Shown piece after piece: positions 34,157 through 44,043 of a stretch of 64,000 nucleotides of DNA. The notes below the pieces were generated by a model, which searched no databases, was not told the DNA's origin, and saw only the letters and a list, made by a program, of their open reading frames with translations. The DNA comes from Papaver somniferum (lineage: Eukaryota > Streptophyta > Magnoliopsida > Ranunculales > Papaveraceae). The stretch is taken from assembly GCF_003573695.1 (NCBI RefSeq), contig NC_039359.1, forward strand, positions 156,976,210-157,040,209. Reading direction: 5' to 3'. Within the stretch, counting starts at the first letter, position 1. Every line of letters starts with the position of its first letter. The translations under genes and the position numbers were made by a program.

Positions 34157-34463
34157 AATTATTCAAGTTTAGTCCACAACTCCTTTGTTGTAGCAATCTT
34201 TGAAACATTAGCCAAAACATTCTTTGCTAATAACAAATGTATCTGACTCGCAACTCTTAAATCAACATCTTCCCAGTCTTCAGGCTTGATACCACTTTCC
34301 ACTTATCCTTTCAGCACCTTGACAAACCCAGATTGAATTAAAACATCTTTAGCTTGCATTTTCCACAAACCAAAGTTAATAGAACCATCGAACCTCTCAA
34401 CCTCAAACCGTGTATTTAAAGCCAAAGTCTGCAAGTATTTTGGGAAGGTTTATATTGTCATTG
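34157..34463 (-). pseudogene. Fragment of a Ty1/copia gag (N-terminal domain)
   Basis: The minus-strand translation gives FEVERFDGSINFGLWKMQAK and, further on, VDLRVASQIHLLLAKNVLAN and KELWTKLE, the standard start of plant copia gag proteins (UBN2 / DUF4219 type). One stop lies inside. It is cut at 34156 where the copia LTR fragment begins, and no zinc knuckle or pol follows. This gag is of a different kind from that of element C. Confidence 0.7.
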
Positions 34464-34668
34464 AGTGATACTATCGACGTAAACTTGGTAGCCTTCCCGT
34501 TTCCAGCCCATTTGCCACCCTTGCCAGTAATTTTACTTTATCATCACTTATGATTCTAGTCGTGCAAATATAAATCTGACATAAACCCACAATACTAATA
34601 GGTCCTAGAAATAATATTCCCTATAGTAGGAAATACTAATAGGTCCTAGAAATAATATATTAGAACTA
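34464..34668. other. Short unassigned stretch
   Basis: It contains a direct repeat, TACTAATAGGTCCTAGAAATAATAT (34596 and 34634, interrupted by ATTCCCTATAGTAGG). It may belong to the outer part of the TIR element that follows. No gene is seen. Confidence 0.4.
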
Positions 34669-35094
34669 GTTTGGTCCAGTTGACTAAGTCAACTGTCTGT
34701 TTGGTCCTTTTCAAAAATATATATTATTGTTTAGTCCTAGAAATTATGGATTGGTCCTAGGGTGATGTCATGGATGATGTAATTGTCATCTTGTAGTGGC
34801 ATAAATACCCTTTTAGATTATGACCATATATATAGGAAAAGTCAAGACAAAAGAAATCATTTTCAGATTTACTTTCTCTCACCTCTTTTTTTCTTTCCAA
34901 ATCCACTTTTTTCTCTCTTTTTTTTCTTTTCTGCTGCTATATAGAATCAATGAAGATATGTATTTTTCTAGGGTTATTAATTTACAGAGATGATGTGAAA
35001 CAAGAAACATATGAAGATGATGTAAACAAGAAACATAGATCGTGTTGTTTTGCTATTGAAGATGAACTCGTGATGTTTTTTTTCTTTCTTTCTG

Positions 35095-35345
35095 CTGTTG
35101 TATGATGAAGATGATGATGATGAATACTTTCAAAATCTGTTGTTGTTGTTGATGCTGCTGGTGAAGATGATGAACACGATAACGATGATGAAAACGAACT
35201 CGGTTTTTGAAGACGACGACGATGGAAGATGATGTTGCTGCTGGTGTTTGAAGACGATGGAAGATGATGTTGCTGCTGGTGTTTGAAGATGACGACGTTG
35301 TTGCTGCTGTTGAAGACGTCCAAGAAGATGATGATGATGATAATG
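35095..35345. repeat. Triplet-rich low-complexity tract (GAT/GAC/GCT)
   Basis: This is an irregular run of GATGATGAAGATGATG, TTGTTGTTGTTGATGCTGCTGG and GACGACGACGATGG. The 34982-35365 minus ORF (Ser/His-rich) is a by-product of this composition. Confidence 0.8.
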
Positions 35346-35393
35346 ATGCTGTTCATTTTTACCAATGAACTCTGGGTTTTTTTTAGGTTTTTA

Positions 35394-35690
35394 TCAGGTG
35401 TTCATTTCTGAAATAAATTCTGGTTTATATAGCTTTTTATCAGGAGTTCATTTCTGGAATGAACTCTGGTTTATATAGGTTTTTATCAGGAGTTCATTTG
35501 ACGAATGAACTCTGGTTTATATATTTTTTATTAGGACTTCATTTCTGGAATGAGTTTATATAGGTTTGTATCAGGAGTTCATTTCTGGAATGAACTATGG
35601 TTTATATAGGTTTTTATCAGGAGTTTATTTGACGAATGAACTCTGGTTTATATGTTTTTATCAGGAGTTCATTTTGACGAATGAACCCCT
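35394..35690. repeat. Tandem array of about 50-bp units, each with a GAGTTCATT..AATGAACTC hairpin
   Basis: There are about six to seven units of roughly 45-52 bp: TTTATATAGGTTTTTATCAG followed by GAGTTCATT, a 4-6 base loop (TCTGG or TGACG) and AATGAACTC. The hairpin is retained in most units, including those where the loop differs, and one more degenerate copy lies near 35730. Confidence 0.85.
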
Positions 35691-36054
35691 GCTAAAAGGT
35701 GATTTCTGAAAAAATAAGTAGAAATTAACAGGAGTTCATTTTGACGCATGAACTGCTACAAAAAATAAGTAGAAATTAACACGGAAGGATACTTGGTCCA
35801 TTTAATATTTTTAAATAATTATGGACCAAACGGAAAAGATGATTTCTGAAAGGACTAAACAGACATGGGACCACTTAAAAAAGGACCAAACGATATTTTT
35901 TCCATAGTTATACTACTACCGAAGAAGTGCCTGGTCCTTTGTAAAGAGACTCGAGGTCCCATATGGATGAGCGGCTTAGCAAAAATAGCATTTTTGTATT
36001 GGTGGTGCCTTGGTGGAGGAAGCGTCCTTCTCATAAGCAGCTTTGACAGAAAAG

Positions 36055-37196
36055 GAAACCTGTTTTGAGGAATACTGAATTTTTTTGAGGCATACTAAAT
36101 AATGCCAAAATAGGGTCACTAAATAAAAAACAACATCACCCCTTATGCACCCTTTTTGATAATGGCATAACTGCCCTTACATAATTAGCGTTAATGATTA
36201 CGATTAGATTTGATTAATTAGGAATTTAAGGATTGATGAAAAATTAAATTAATAGTGGTAAATTAGTAGAGAAATAAAATTTATGTGAGAGAGTTTGGAT
36301 TTTTGAGAGGAAGAAGAAGAAGAAGTGGAAAAAAACTTGGGTTTTGAGATTCTAGTGATTAGAAGTGACCAAAATATGTGATTCAAATCATAGGTAGACT
36401 TCTATACGAGGTTTAATGTCCTTTTTATAAGTTGAATCTATCAAAAAATTGAATTTATAACCTAGATCTACTGACCAGATGAACGGTTCGGCTGACAAGT
36501 TATCAGCCGAACTTCACTCTGTAACTGACGAATTTTAGGTTCGGCTGATTCGAACAAAATTTAGCAAAGTTGCATCAGCCGAACATAGTGTTTCTCTAAA
36601 TCATACACTAGGTTCAGCTCAAAATTTATATTCTAATATCAGCCGAACTGATCTTCTAAAATTTTAAAACGAAGAAGAAGTTTAGGTTCGGCTGATTCGA
36701 ACAAAATCTAGCGAAGTCGCATTAGCCGAACATAGTGTTTCTCTAAATCATATACTAGGTTCGGCTCAAAATGGATTGGCCAAGATCAGCCGAGCTGATC
36801 TTCTGAAAACCCTAATTCCATTTTTGAAATCATATTCTATCGATCAAACAAAATAAAATCAATCAAAACCAAGATGGGTTTATTACAAATACATTCTAAA
36901 ATACATCTAAGAGCAATTGAGATTTGGATTTCACACTCCAACATCGCTCACTTCGATTCGTGTTTCGTTTGCTTGATTAATTGCATGATTGAATTGGAGT
37001 CCAAGATGTTTAAGTTTAAAGTTTATTTTGATTTTTGATTTTATGTTTTTGAGGATAACTGCATTATAGTAATTTAAATTGTTTAAGGATATATACGTAA
37101 TTGCATTACCTTTAGACACCCCTTATAAACCCACCCTAGATGGGATAATGAATGGGTATGCCTCGAAAAAATTCACTATGCCACAAAACAGGTTTC
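36055..37196. mobile_element. M1: non-autonomous TIR element, 1142 bp, with TTCGGCTGA motif array
   Basis: Left terminus GAAACCTGTTTTGAGG..; the right terminus reads inward GAAACCTGTTTTGTGG.. and the match continues for about 50 bp (GAATTTTTT.GAGGCATAC). The target duplication is CAGAAAAG at 36047-36054. The second copy is rebuilt at 38742-38749 once the element M2 is removed. There is no transposase. The middle (36485-36800) contains TTCGGCT and AGCCGAA words about ten times and a two-copy tandem repeat of about 145 bp (GGTTCGGCTGATTCGAACAAAAT at 36539 and 36686). Confidence 0.82.
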
Positions 37197-37202
37197 CAGA
37201 AA

Positions 37203-38739
37203 GAACCGTTTTTTGGGGACCATGATTTTTTTGTGGGGGGCCATGATTTTATTTTGGTAAAACATTAGAAGTAAATCTAGGTCACCCCTTATCTAGATAT
37301 TTATATTAATACCTAAATTACCCTCCTGATTAATTTTGGGTAATGATTAGTTAGTGTCAGTAATAGTTATTGTCATGATTAGTAAAATGATTAAGTTAAA
37401 GATAATTAGTAAGATTAAAAAATCAGATGGTTTTTTTTAAAAGAAGTAGAATTTTTAAGAGAGTAAAGTTAGAGAAGATGAAGAAGGAAAACATGAAAAA
37501 CGATCGATTTTACCAACCACAACCGGAGGAAGAGTATTTGGGTACCCAGATATGCTTTAAACTTAGATAATGTTGGTTGAATTGCTCCAAATTTTCGAAA
37601 AACTGTAAATTTTTAGAGTATATTTGGGCTTGTTCGGTTACCTTATGTGAAGAATAAGTTACCGAACTCATCTGAAAGTGTAGTTCAGTTACTTTTTCCA
37701 AACACGCAGGTTACCGAACTCGCTCTTTAATGGAGGTTTTTAATCGTTCGGTTAACAGACGTGTTACCGAACTTTGTTTATAGGATTTACAGAGTAATGT
37801 TCGGTTGGTTCGCAAACTTTAACCCAACAACATATCTAACCGAACTCCACATGTATGCAATTAGTGAAGAGTTCGGTTTGTTAAGATTTTTTGCGAACAA
37901 ACCGAACATAGTGGGACAAGTTCGGTTAAATTAAAACTCAACATAGTAGGCAAAATAGCACAGTTCGGTTACATTGGATTATTTTTTTCTTTTTGTAATA
38001 TAGGTAGAGTTCGGTTACTAGATAGTTTTAGAATTTTTTGCGAACCAACCGAACAGAGTAGGCAAAGTTCGGTTAAATCATAACTCAAAATAGTGGGAAA
38101 AATAAAACAGTTCGGTTACATTTTTTTTTTTTGTATTATGGGTAGAGTTCGGTTACTAATTAGTTTTAGAATTTTTTGGGGACCAACCGAACACGATATA
38201 TTGGTATTCAATGAGGAGTTCGGTTAAAACTATTTTTTTGCGAACCAATCGAACTCAGAGTTCGGTTACGAAAAATTAAATTCATGATAACCGAAGTGTT
38301 CTTGGTGTTCTTGGTTTCAGAATGTTCGGTTACAAAACTAGTTTTTTTTTAAACTATTCCTAACCGAACATGCCACTTTAACTTCCATTTAAACCATATT
38401 TTGATGATTTCTACTCAATTTTCCCAATCAAAGAACCAATTAAAAAGATTGATGGGTTTTTCAATCGAACGAGGAACGTCAAGGAAGAGATAAGAAGAAG
38501 AGAATATTTTTTTTTCAAAACTAAAGAATTTCGATTTCCCCTCCCATTTTTGATTTTGATTTTGGTTAATAAATTCATTTAGATTAGATGTATATGATTA
38601 GATTTATATAGTTATTAAGTTAGTTTTAATTTAAATTAAAGTAAAGGATAAATGTGTATTTACCTAACTTTAGGACACCCCTTATAAATATACGGAGGTT
38701 GGCCACCAAAAAAAACCATGGTCCCTAAAAAAATGGTTC
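37203..38739. mobile_element. M2: non-autonomous TIR element, 1537 bp, with TTCGGTTA motif array, inserted in the TSD of M1
   Basis: Left terminus GAACCGTTTTTTGGGGACCATG; the right terminus read inward is GAACCATTTTTTTAGGGACCATGG. Subterminal AGGGGTGTCC-type words (CACCCCTTAT.. at both ends) are shared with M1. The target duplication is a perfect 8 bp, TCCAGAAA (37195-37202 and 38740-38747). The middle (37625-38370) contains about twenty TTCGGTTA/TAACCGAA-type words in both orientations. No protein is encoded. The short ORFs inside are chance. Confidence 0.82.
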
Positions 38740-39035
38740 TCCAGAAAAGATACCCCTACTATCCCCAAGGCCCAAGCCATATTATCATAAGAGAAGCCAA
38801 CTCAAATTCCAGTGGAACCTTCTTCCTCGGTTTGCTGAGCATTCAAAATGGAATCATACTTGTTAGTAGACAGCTGATAAAGCCTGGGAAAAAAGATCAC
38901 ATAAACAACCAATTAGATGTCATTTGTCCTCCCAAAATCTGATTCTTTGATCAATTTTATGCCCTAAAATTTCTTTTTGCCCCAAAATTAGAATCTGAAC
39001 AAGTCCAATTTGTTTCTTCTTTTCGGATACCACGA

Positions 39036-40117
39036 TTGTCAAGTCTACCAGAAGAGATTTATCTCGACATTCTTGTGAGGGTACCTGGGAAATCAGCATT
39101 TGCATGTAAGTTCCTTTGCAAGTCTTGGTATTCAATAATTTCAAACCCTGATTTTGTTAAAAAGCATCTTAGTTTTGCTAAACAAACAAACAACTATAGT
39201 CTAATGCTTCAGAACGAGTTTGCTCCATTTTCTGATCATAGTTTTCGTTCCATAAGTCATGATTCATTATCATCTGATGATGCTGTTGTTAAAGTGATGG
39301 ATTTCCCCGGCAAAACATATGAACATCATCTGTGGGGTTCATGTGATGGCTTGGTATACGGTTTTGAGGAAGGCATTTTTTTTTGTGGAATCCAGCCACA
39401 AATGAATTCAAGAGATTACCAAGAATAGATACATTTTATTGTGGTACAGGATTTCATGGTTTTGGTTATGATTACAAGAATGACGATTACAAGTTGGTGA
39501 GTATTCGTCAATACACGGGTTTTTCAATAGGAGTTTATATTTATTCTTTAAAGTCAAACTCATGGAAATCTTTTAAATCTGAGTATGGGTTATTTTATCA
39601 ATGGCTTGGGGTGCTTTTCAATGGAGCTGTGCATTGGCTACTGCAAACATGGCCTAATAGGTTTACGATACTCTCAATGGATATCAGTGAAGAGAAATTC
39701 AAAGAACTTCAGCTACCAATGGATATACAAATGATTGGCAGTTACTGTATTAATGTGGGAGTGGTAGATGAGTGCCTTTGCGTACTTGTTAATATTGGAG
39801 AGACATTTGATTTTGAGTTATGGGTAATGCAAGATTACGGAATCACAGAAACTTGGACTAAACTATATGATGTTACATTTGCGAGTGAGTTGTGTAATTC
39901 TTGTTCTGATAATTGTGTAATAGCAAATACCAAACTTATCGGGTCTTTAAAAAATGGTGAAATTATGTTCAGGAATAATTGTAGCATAATTTTATATAAT
40001 CCAAAGTGCAGAACCGCTAGAGTAACAAATATCCAGGGTTTAAACATGGTTACAGCAGTGAATTATTTGGAAAGCTTGGTTTCACTGAACACTATTACTG
40101 CCCTGGGAAGAAGGTAA
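39036..40117 (+). pseudogene. F-box protein gene (F-box associated interaction type), frameshifted
   Basis: F-box proteins are substrate receptors of SCF ubiquitin ligases. The N-terminal F-box is clear (LPEEIYLDILVRVPGKSAFACKFLCKSWYS, first 32 residues), followed by DGLVYGFEEGIFF and then, in another frame, LWNPATNEFKRLPRI, the usual FBA motif. The domain continues as FGYDYKNDDYKLV, INVGVVDECLCVLV and VMQDYGITETWTKL, ending at 40117. The break lies in a run of nine T (39375-39383); ten T would restore the frame. The F-box frame also lacks an ATG: the first plausible codon is TTG at 39036, and a stop lies upstream near 38940. About 360 codons is normal for the family. It is probably dead unless the T-run is a sequencing error. 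The TIR elements M1/M2 end about 290 bp upstream. Confidence 0.85.
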
Positions 40118-41944
40118 AAGTGAAATCTTGAAGAAGAATATGGCTAAGAAGAGAAACAGGTGAATATGCAATTTAGTCCTTGTTTTTATTTTAATACATA
40201 CCTTGTCCATTTCTTCAGTAACTCTTATTCATTTATGTTTTATTCCATATGTTAAAACTTAGAACCATAAAAACATCATGTAATGGAAGTGAAATATGTG
40301 ACATATAGTCTCTACAGAAATGCATCTTCTTAGATAGAATTTGAGTTATCTTTTCTTGTCACCAACTCTCTTGAAGTTCTACAACAATAGTAAGAGTCAT
40401 GTCTATAGATGCGATAACTATCTCTTGATGTTACAACCATTATGCATGGTTTATAGTTTTTAGTGTTACAAAGCAGCATGAACCCAAAATTTAATTAGAC
40501 TTTCTTCAGCTGCTGCAAGAAATTCCCTGACTGGCCACACAAAATACATTACTAGTTCATTGTATTGAAGTTAGTACTGCACTTGAGTTTTCATTATGGA
40601 ATGCAAAAATTTGGTTTGAATCAGAATGTTGTTTCACTACTTTGCATTGTGAATGTTGTTACATTGCGTTGCAATGTGGACAGTAATGAAAAAGCGATGT
40701 GAATTTACAACATTATGGTGAGAATTTTGTGGTCACAGACTCACAATGGTAATCCTTACTGGTTGTCTGACTCAAGTCAGGGAGACAGAAATTCTAAAAG
40801 ATTCCGCTAAAGGACATTCAATTTCTGTTGTGTGCATGTAAAGCATTTTTGAAGAAATATTCATCTCTGTTTCATGTTTCCCAGATTTTTGAAAATCATA
40901 AACAATGATGGACCACTCATATATCCTATGGTTACGCAGGATGTTGTCCAAGCATAGAGGAAGGCTAGCCTGAGAGCGTTTTGCTGGACTTAAGGCGATC
41001 AGGTGGGATTTAGGGGGTACTAATAAATATGGTGACATATTCTCTCGCTGAAATGGCATAATAGAATTGTTTTGGATGTTAAGTTTAAGCCTAGTCAAGT
41101 TAATGTCTTATCTTATAGATATATTCAACATGAATGCAACTGTATATCCAGATGTACTTTCCTAAAGCTCTCTATAAATTGATCTCGAGTAGTCTAGTAG
41201 TATTAGTCCGAGTCAGAAACAGTTCTGATTCAGTAAGTTAGGTTATATCTAGAAACTATGACGCAACTATCTTTTTGAATTACTGCTATTTATGCTATAT
41301 AAACTGGGTAGTTCTTTAGTTAAATTATTTTTCATTCCATTTCTTGGATGATTGTTCTGTATATAACAATCTTAAATGCACTTTGTAATGGAAGTAAACC
41401 TTTTGTTTTATTTCCTGTCTAGCTGCTACAGCAATACACTGTTAATAGTTATATTTCCATGGTTGATTTTGCTTCTGTGAATTCCGATTTTCATTTTTTT
41501 CTTCTCTTTTTTCTACTGTACCTATTATTAGTTTCTAGATACGAGACCCATCAGGTTTTGTGTATGTTATTAACACTGTTACGTTTTCCCCATTGAGTTA
41601 GTCACCTTCACTGATGAGCGCTACCAAACTAAGAAGACATAGAGCTTGCTCTTGTTTTACAGGGATACCCATGAGAATGATTAAATCCTATATGAGACAT
41701 GTCAGTGTGGTGAAGAAGGCTATTGCTGGCGTGGATGGCGATGAGTTCTAATTCTCATATGCCAGCTTTTGTCAAGTTGTTAAGGAGACATTGCAGATTT
41801 TAGCTGCTAGTAGTTGTCTAATAGTGTGGATGCTATTAGCAAAGAGAATAAATAAGTGTAGAATATTGTAGGCATTGCAGATACATGTAAACGGATTCTT
41901 GTTGTTTCCACTTGGGAGTGCTAGGACACTTTTAGACCCATTGG
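40118..41944 (+). other. Region downstream of the F-box pseudogene, no gene recognised
   Basis: The first 350 bp are the old 3' flank of the F-box gene, because they are also preserved in the second copy (up to about 60960). The remainder is AT-rich with no ORF that I can support; the 108-codon minus ORF at 40772-41098 has no recognisable domain. Confidence 0.5.
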
Positions 41945-43190
41945 CAGATACATGTAAACTCCAGTTTCAGGACCACAGAGAACGGACACGGACAAGTGAT
42001 GTTGGTAATGGTTCTAAAATAGCTGTTTGGTGAGATGTTTGGATTTCAGAAAAAGCATTGATTCAAGAAATTGATTTTGATCTCGTTCCACAAAACTTTC
42101 GAAAGTTGAAGGTTTGTTCTCTTATCCAAAATGGTGACTGGTCTGGTGTATTCCATCTGTTTTGAGGAATTTTATTCCTTGTAATGTGCTTCCTATAATT
42201 TCTGGTGATGAAGCTAATATGGGCTTTTGATGAAAAGGGAGATCTTCTGTTGCTTCTACTGTGGAAAAGATAAGGCATAAGTTTCCTAAAGTAAATTGGG
42301 CTCACAATGTTTGGCAAAGATGTATTCATCTCTTGGTATCAGGTAATATATGGAAACTCTTAAGAACTGCATGTGATACTGATTGTAAACTACAATCTAG
42401 AGGTTTTACTAGCATCAAAATGTTATCTGTGTGGACATGATATTGATAGTTTATTATAGCTTATTCTTCGGAACTATGGTTTTAGTCAAGAAATCTGGAG
42501 TTGGCTCTGTAATGTTTTTCAGTTTGTTAACCCATCAAGTTTTGAGGATGTACGGAATTTGCTAACCTCGTACAGGTGAAGAGAATTGAAGCTAAGCAAT
42601 TATTTTGGACTCTGCCACCTATGAAATGGATAATTGTCTGTTGTGATGCTGCGGCTAGAGGTGATCCAGGTCCAGCAGGCTTTGGATTCATTTCGAGGAA
42701 TTATGTAGGGTTTGTGCTAGGAGTGGTATCAGGAGGCATATGAGTTGCCTTTAATTTTATAGCAGAAATATTATCAATAATCTTTGATCTGGAATGGGCA
42801 TATCAAAATGGATGGAACAAGATTTGGTTCAATTCGATTCTAGTTCTGGTATTGCAGCTTTCAAGAATGGGAGCCAACTCCCTTGGACAGTAATTTCTAG
42901 ATGGAAAGTGATTCAACAAATTATAGTGGATTTGGAATTTCGCCATGGTTTTCAAGAAGCTAATTTCTCGGCTGACATACTTGCTAAGAAAGGTGATATG
43001 CTAGCTAGAGGATGCTGTACAGAGTACTACAAGGCCTTTTTTCTTGTCAGACTTGGAATGGCCTTTTGTATAGGCTGTAGTTTTTGTTATTTTGTTAACT
43101 TTTCTGTTAACAGTTTCTTTGGCGAACGAACCGTCTTCCTTAAGGACATGAGCCTTAAACCAATTTCATGGATAATGGAGTGTTTTTAGC
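41945..43190 (+). pseudogene. Decayed 3' part of an L1-type LINE (zf-RVT and RNase H regions)
   Basis: Pieces of plant LINE ORF2 are readable in shifting frames. They are SKIAVW.DVWISEKALIQE (about 42015), LCGHDIDS-like zinc-binding sequence near 42420, MKWIIVCCDAAARGDPGPAGFGFISRN (about 42620), which is the RNase H core with its first catalytic Asp, and FQEANFSADILAKKGDMLARG (about 42950), the last RNase H motif. Many stops and frameshifts. It is distinct from the LINE that begins at 43460. Confidence 0.75.
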
Positions 43191-43338
43191 TTTTGTAGTT
43201 TGGTTGGAAAACATTTTGTAAAAACAGGTAAACATTCTTGTTGCAACATTATAACGAGATAAACAAACACTGCAATCTGCATCGTAAAAGATGAGGTTTC
43301 ATTTTTATTGTTTGATAAAAAAAGAAGAAAAATCAGAA

Positions 43339-43411
43339 CGCCCACCGTGGGGCTCGAACCCACGACCACAAGGTTAAGAGCCTTGCGCTCTACCAACTGA
43401 GCTAGACGGGC
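43339..43411 (-). tRNA. tRNA-Lys (CTT)
   Basis: The gene is 73 nt on the minus strand. The acceptor arm GCCCGTC pairs with GGTGGGC with two G-T pairs and discriminator G. The D-arm sequence is TAGCTCAGTTGGTAGAGC (A box), the anticodon loop CTCTTAA has anticodon CTT, and the T-arm is GGTTCGAGCCC (B box). No intron. On the minus strand a TTTTT run follows about 10 bases downstream (plus-strand 43326-43334), suitable as a Pol III terminator. All stems look intact, so this is probably functional. The ORF overlapping it at 43166-43396 is an artefact. Confidence 0.97.
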
Positions 43412-43459
43412 AACAGCTGACGAAAATGTGAGCTACATTAATCTCAACAAAACAGTAAG

Positions 43460-44043
43460 TCTACTCCACTTCCAAACGAACTCCACTAACCTCCGATTTC
43501 AATTTCCTAGCTTACATCAACCAACAAAATAATCCTGACATTTTCTTCCTAATGGAAATTAAGGTCCCTGAAGCTAGAGCTAAAGTGTTAATGCAATCAT
43601 ACTGCTATTATAATCTATTTTTTGTAAGCTCCATAGGACTATCTGGTGGATTAGTGTTGACGTGGAAAGATGGCTTTCCCTGTGATTTAGTAAGTAGTAA
43701 TAATAACATGATTCATCTTTTAGTCACTTCAGATGCATCTAAGCAAGAATGGATTCTTTCCTGTGTTTATGGATCAACTCATTATGAGATGAAACAACAT
43801 CAGTGGGAGTTTATTAGAGAGTTGGGTGATAATGTTTATCAGCCATGGGTGATTATAGGAGATTTGAACATTCATCTGAATAAGCAACATGCTTCAACTA
43901 GTACTAATTCCTTGGATAATTGGGTGTGTAATGATGTAGACAGTGTGGGATTAATGGACATGGGCTATGTGGGTACAAAACATACTTGGTCTAACAAAAC
44001 TAATGGAAAATGATACAAAAGAGCAAGGATAGATTATGCTCTA
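43460..44043 (+). pseudogene. LINE ORF2 endonuclease domain, first part
   Basis: The sequence reads INQQNNPDIFFLMEIKV, the N-terminal strand-and-Glu motif (ME) of L1 endonucleases, then SIGLSGGLVLTWKDG, WILSCVYGSTHY and VIIGDLNIHLN, where the usual motif is GDFN. A TGA at 44011-44013 follows TNGK where a Trp codon would fit, and the frame then continues RARIDYAL to the insertion point. The missing C-terminal SDH motif is found after element E. Confidence 0.8.

Larger units (their letters stand above)
34669..35891. mobile_element. Non-autonomous TIR element with internal hairpin-repeat array
   Basis: The left end GTTTGGTCC...TGTCTGTTTGGTCCTTTT is matched in inverted orientation at the right end, where the reverse strand reads GTTTGGTCC...TGTCTGTTTAGTCCTTT. 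Looser similarity continues for about 70 bp. Between the ends lie a TATA-like stretch (34826), pyrimidine-rich sequence, a GAT/GCT triplet-rich tract and a hairpin tandem array. No transposase is present. I could not find a convincing target duplication, so the exact ends and superfamily are open. Confidence 0.55.

Noticed and set aside
34982..35365. 127-codon Ser/His-rich minus-strand ORF
   Set aside because: It comes from a GAT/GCT triplet-rich tract inside a TIR element and has no domain or conserved start.
34660..35900. Target-site duplication for the TIR element at 34669-35891
   Set aside because: Candidate flanks (AACTA/GATAT, ATAGTA/ATAGTT) do not match well enough, so no duplication is claimed.
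35893..36054. Reverse-strand FSVKAAYEKD-like peptide spanning the M1 insertion site, considered as a LINE zf-RVT remnant
   Set aside because: The match is only about ten residues and no adjacent LINE motif is readable.
36055..38739. M1/M2 region considered as a promoter or gene upstream of the F-box
   Set aside because: Exact target duplications and inverted termini show mobile elements; no ORF or exon structure was found.
43166..43396. 76-codon minus-strand ORF
   Set aside because: It is the translation of the tRNA-Lys gene and its flank; the RNA structure explains the sequence.
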